Source: an uncultured Chloroflexus sp. | GTDB lineage: Bacteria > Chloroflexota > Chloroflexia > Chloroflexales > Chloroflexaceae | Direction: 5' to 3' | Length of the DNA: 64,000 nucleotides | NCBI RefSeq assembly: GCF_937129525.1 | Contig: NZ_CAKZNK010000112.1 | Span: 1 to 64,000, forward strand | Shown here: positions 63,437-64,000 of the stretch, piece by piece | How the letters are laid out: every line of letters starts with the position of its first letter | Position numbering within the stretch: position 1 is the stretch's first letter | Translations under genes and position numbers: made by a program | Notes under the pieces: model-generated | Databases searched by the model: none | What the model was told of the DNA's origin: nothing | What the model saw: the letters and a program-made list of their open reading frames with translations, nothing else

Positions 63437-64000
63437 ATGCGCTTACATCAACACTTCCACCACAAATCCCGCGCCCTCCTCGAAGTGATTGCTGTGTTGA
63501 GCCTTACCCTGCTGGCACTGACCCTGATAGGACTCTCTCCGGTGGGCGCATGGGAACGAACAACTCTCCGTCGCGGGTTTGTCGAGTATGCGGTGATGAT
63601 GGCAATTCCCACTACCATCCTGATCGCTACGCGACGAGACCTGACCGCTTACGGTTTGTCGTTGCGCAATCCAACCTATCATCTTGATGTCACGACAACG
63701 GCGCTGGCGCCGGTTGCCGTTGCCAGTATTCCTTTCGCGTTCGTTGATTACAGACACTGGACGGGCTCGCTGATTCTGGCAGGAAGCTATCTCGCCTCCC
63801 TGTTTGCCCTCGGCTGGCTGCTCCGGCGCAAGCCGACTCGCAATGAGGATGGTGTTGTTATCGGCGCATTCACGCCGATCTGGCTCCAGCTTCCTCAGCC
63901 AACTGTTGTGGGCCGCGCAATAACGACGTTTGTTTTCTTCATCTTCTTTCTTGGTCTCGGTGAAGAGTTGCTGTTTCGCGGTTATATTCAGTCACGCCTG
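63437..64000 (+). CDS. CPBP family intramembrane protease, truncated at window edge
   Basis: Partial gene of 188 codons beginning MRLHQHFHHKSRALLEV, with four or five membrane helices, and cut off by the window end. The last residues include GLGEELLFRGYIQSRL, the E-E-x-x-x-R motif of the CPBP (CAAX protease/bacteriocin-immunity) family, whose Glu pair takes part in the catalytic site. The second and third motifs (histidines) should lie beyond the window. No ribosome-binding site is obvious, so the ATG at 63437 is a tentative start. It is divergent from the MalT-like regulator. Confidence 0.85.
   Translation, partial: MRLHQHFHHKSRALLEVIAVLSLTLLALTLIGLSPVGAWERTTLRRGFVEYAVMMAIPTTILIATRRDLTAYGLSLRNPTYHLDVTTTALAPVAVASIPFAFVDYRHWTGSLILAGSYLASLFALGWLLRRKPTRNEDGVVIGAFTPIWLQLPQPTVVGRAITTFVFFIFFLGLGEELLFRGYIQSRL

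Noticed and set aside
1-64000. CRISPR array, tRNA, rRNA or transposase
   Set aside because: No regularly spaced repeats, no cloverleaf-type sequences and no transposase-like protein were seen on reading both strands; small RNA genes could still be missed by eye.

Overview
The window looks like chromosomal DNA of a filamentous anoxygenic phototroph of the Chloroflexota, most likely Chloroflexus or a close relative. This is inferred from moderately high GC, many GTG starts, the gene mix (coenzyme-B12 acyl-CoA mutase, split ComA/ComB-type haem exporter genes, a MalT-like LuxR giant, DUF697 and SpoIIE/STAS signalling proteins) and general protein character; no database search was made. I saw no rRNA, tRNA, CRISPR array or insertion sequence. 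Coding density is high, and genes lie in short operons on both strands.

Layout. 1-3.4 kb: a divergent two-component pair (OmpR-type response regulator, GAF histidine kinase) and an orphan receiver protein. 3.4-7.6 kb: a small membrane protein, a dynamin-like GTPase, a GT4 glycosyltransferase and CvpA. 7.6-14.6 kb: the stress module prkA - yeaH/yhbH - spoVR, followed by prmC; spoVR carries an in-frame intein whose homing endonuclease has decayed. 14.6-18 kb: a membrane-anchored coiled-coil protein, an alpha/beta hydrolase, and CcmA and CcmB of a haem exporter. 18-23.5 kb: the large subunit of a B12-dependent acyl-CoA mutase, whose substrate-pocket residues match isobutyryl-CoA mutase rather than methylmalonyl-CoA mutase, then ComF, a 57-residue DUF2256 zinc-ribbon protein, endonuclease IV, a ComEA-like protein and an esterase.

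23.8-28 kb: a partner-switching operon (STAS protein, a fused HATPase-STAS protein, a GAF-GAF-GAF-SpoIIE phosphatase). 28-33.4 kb: a DUF697 protein, MurA with aspartate in place of the fosfomycin-target cysteine, an SRAP (HMCES/YedK) protein, a coiled-coil protein and a GT2-like protein. 34-38.3 kb: a large secreted subtilase with a PA domain and an opine-dehydrogenase-family gene broken by a frameshift. 38.4-54 kb: a cell-surface/export region with three very large polytopic proteins (two are paralogues), two GT4 glycosyltransferases, an aminotransferase, an ABC-2-like permease with a large partner membrane protein, and a membrane-tethered LuxR-Kelch regulator.

54.2-56.3 kb: a probable type II restriction-modification pair in more AT-rich DNA, a likely acquired island. 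56.6-64 kb: arsenate reductase, a glyoxalase-fold protein, a GyrI-like domain protein, a protein with four MshEN-like (cyclic-di-GMP-binding type) repeats, homoserine dehydrogenase, a MalT-like regulator and the start of a CPBP membrane protease cut by the window edge.

The strongest leads are the spoVR intein, the mutase specificity residues, the MurA Cys-to-Asp change, the tethered LuxR-Kelch regulator, the stand-alone MshEN-repeat protein, and two perfect operator-like palindromes. Several promoters share an extended -10 element, TGnTATAAT.
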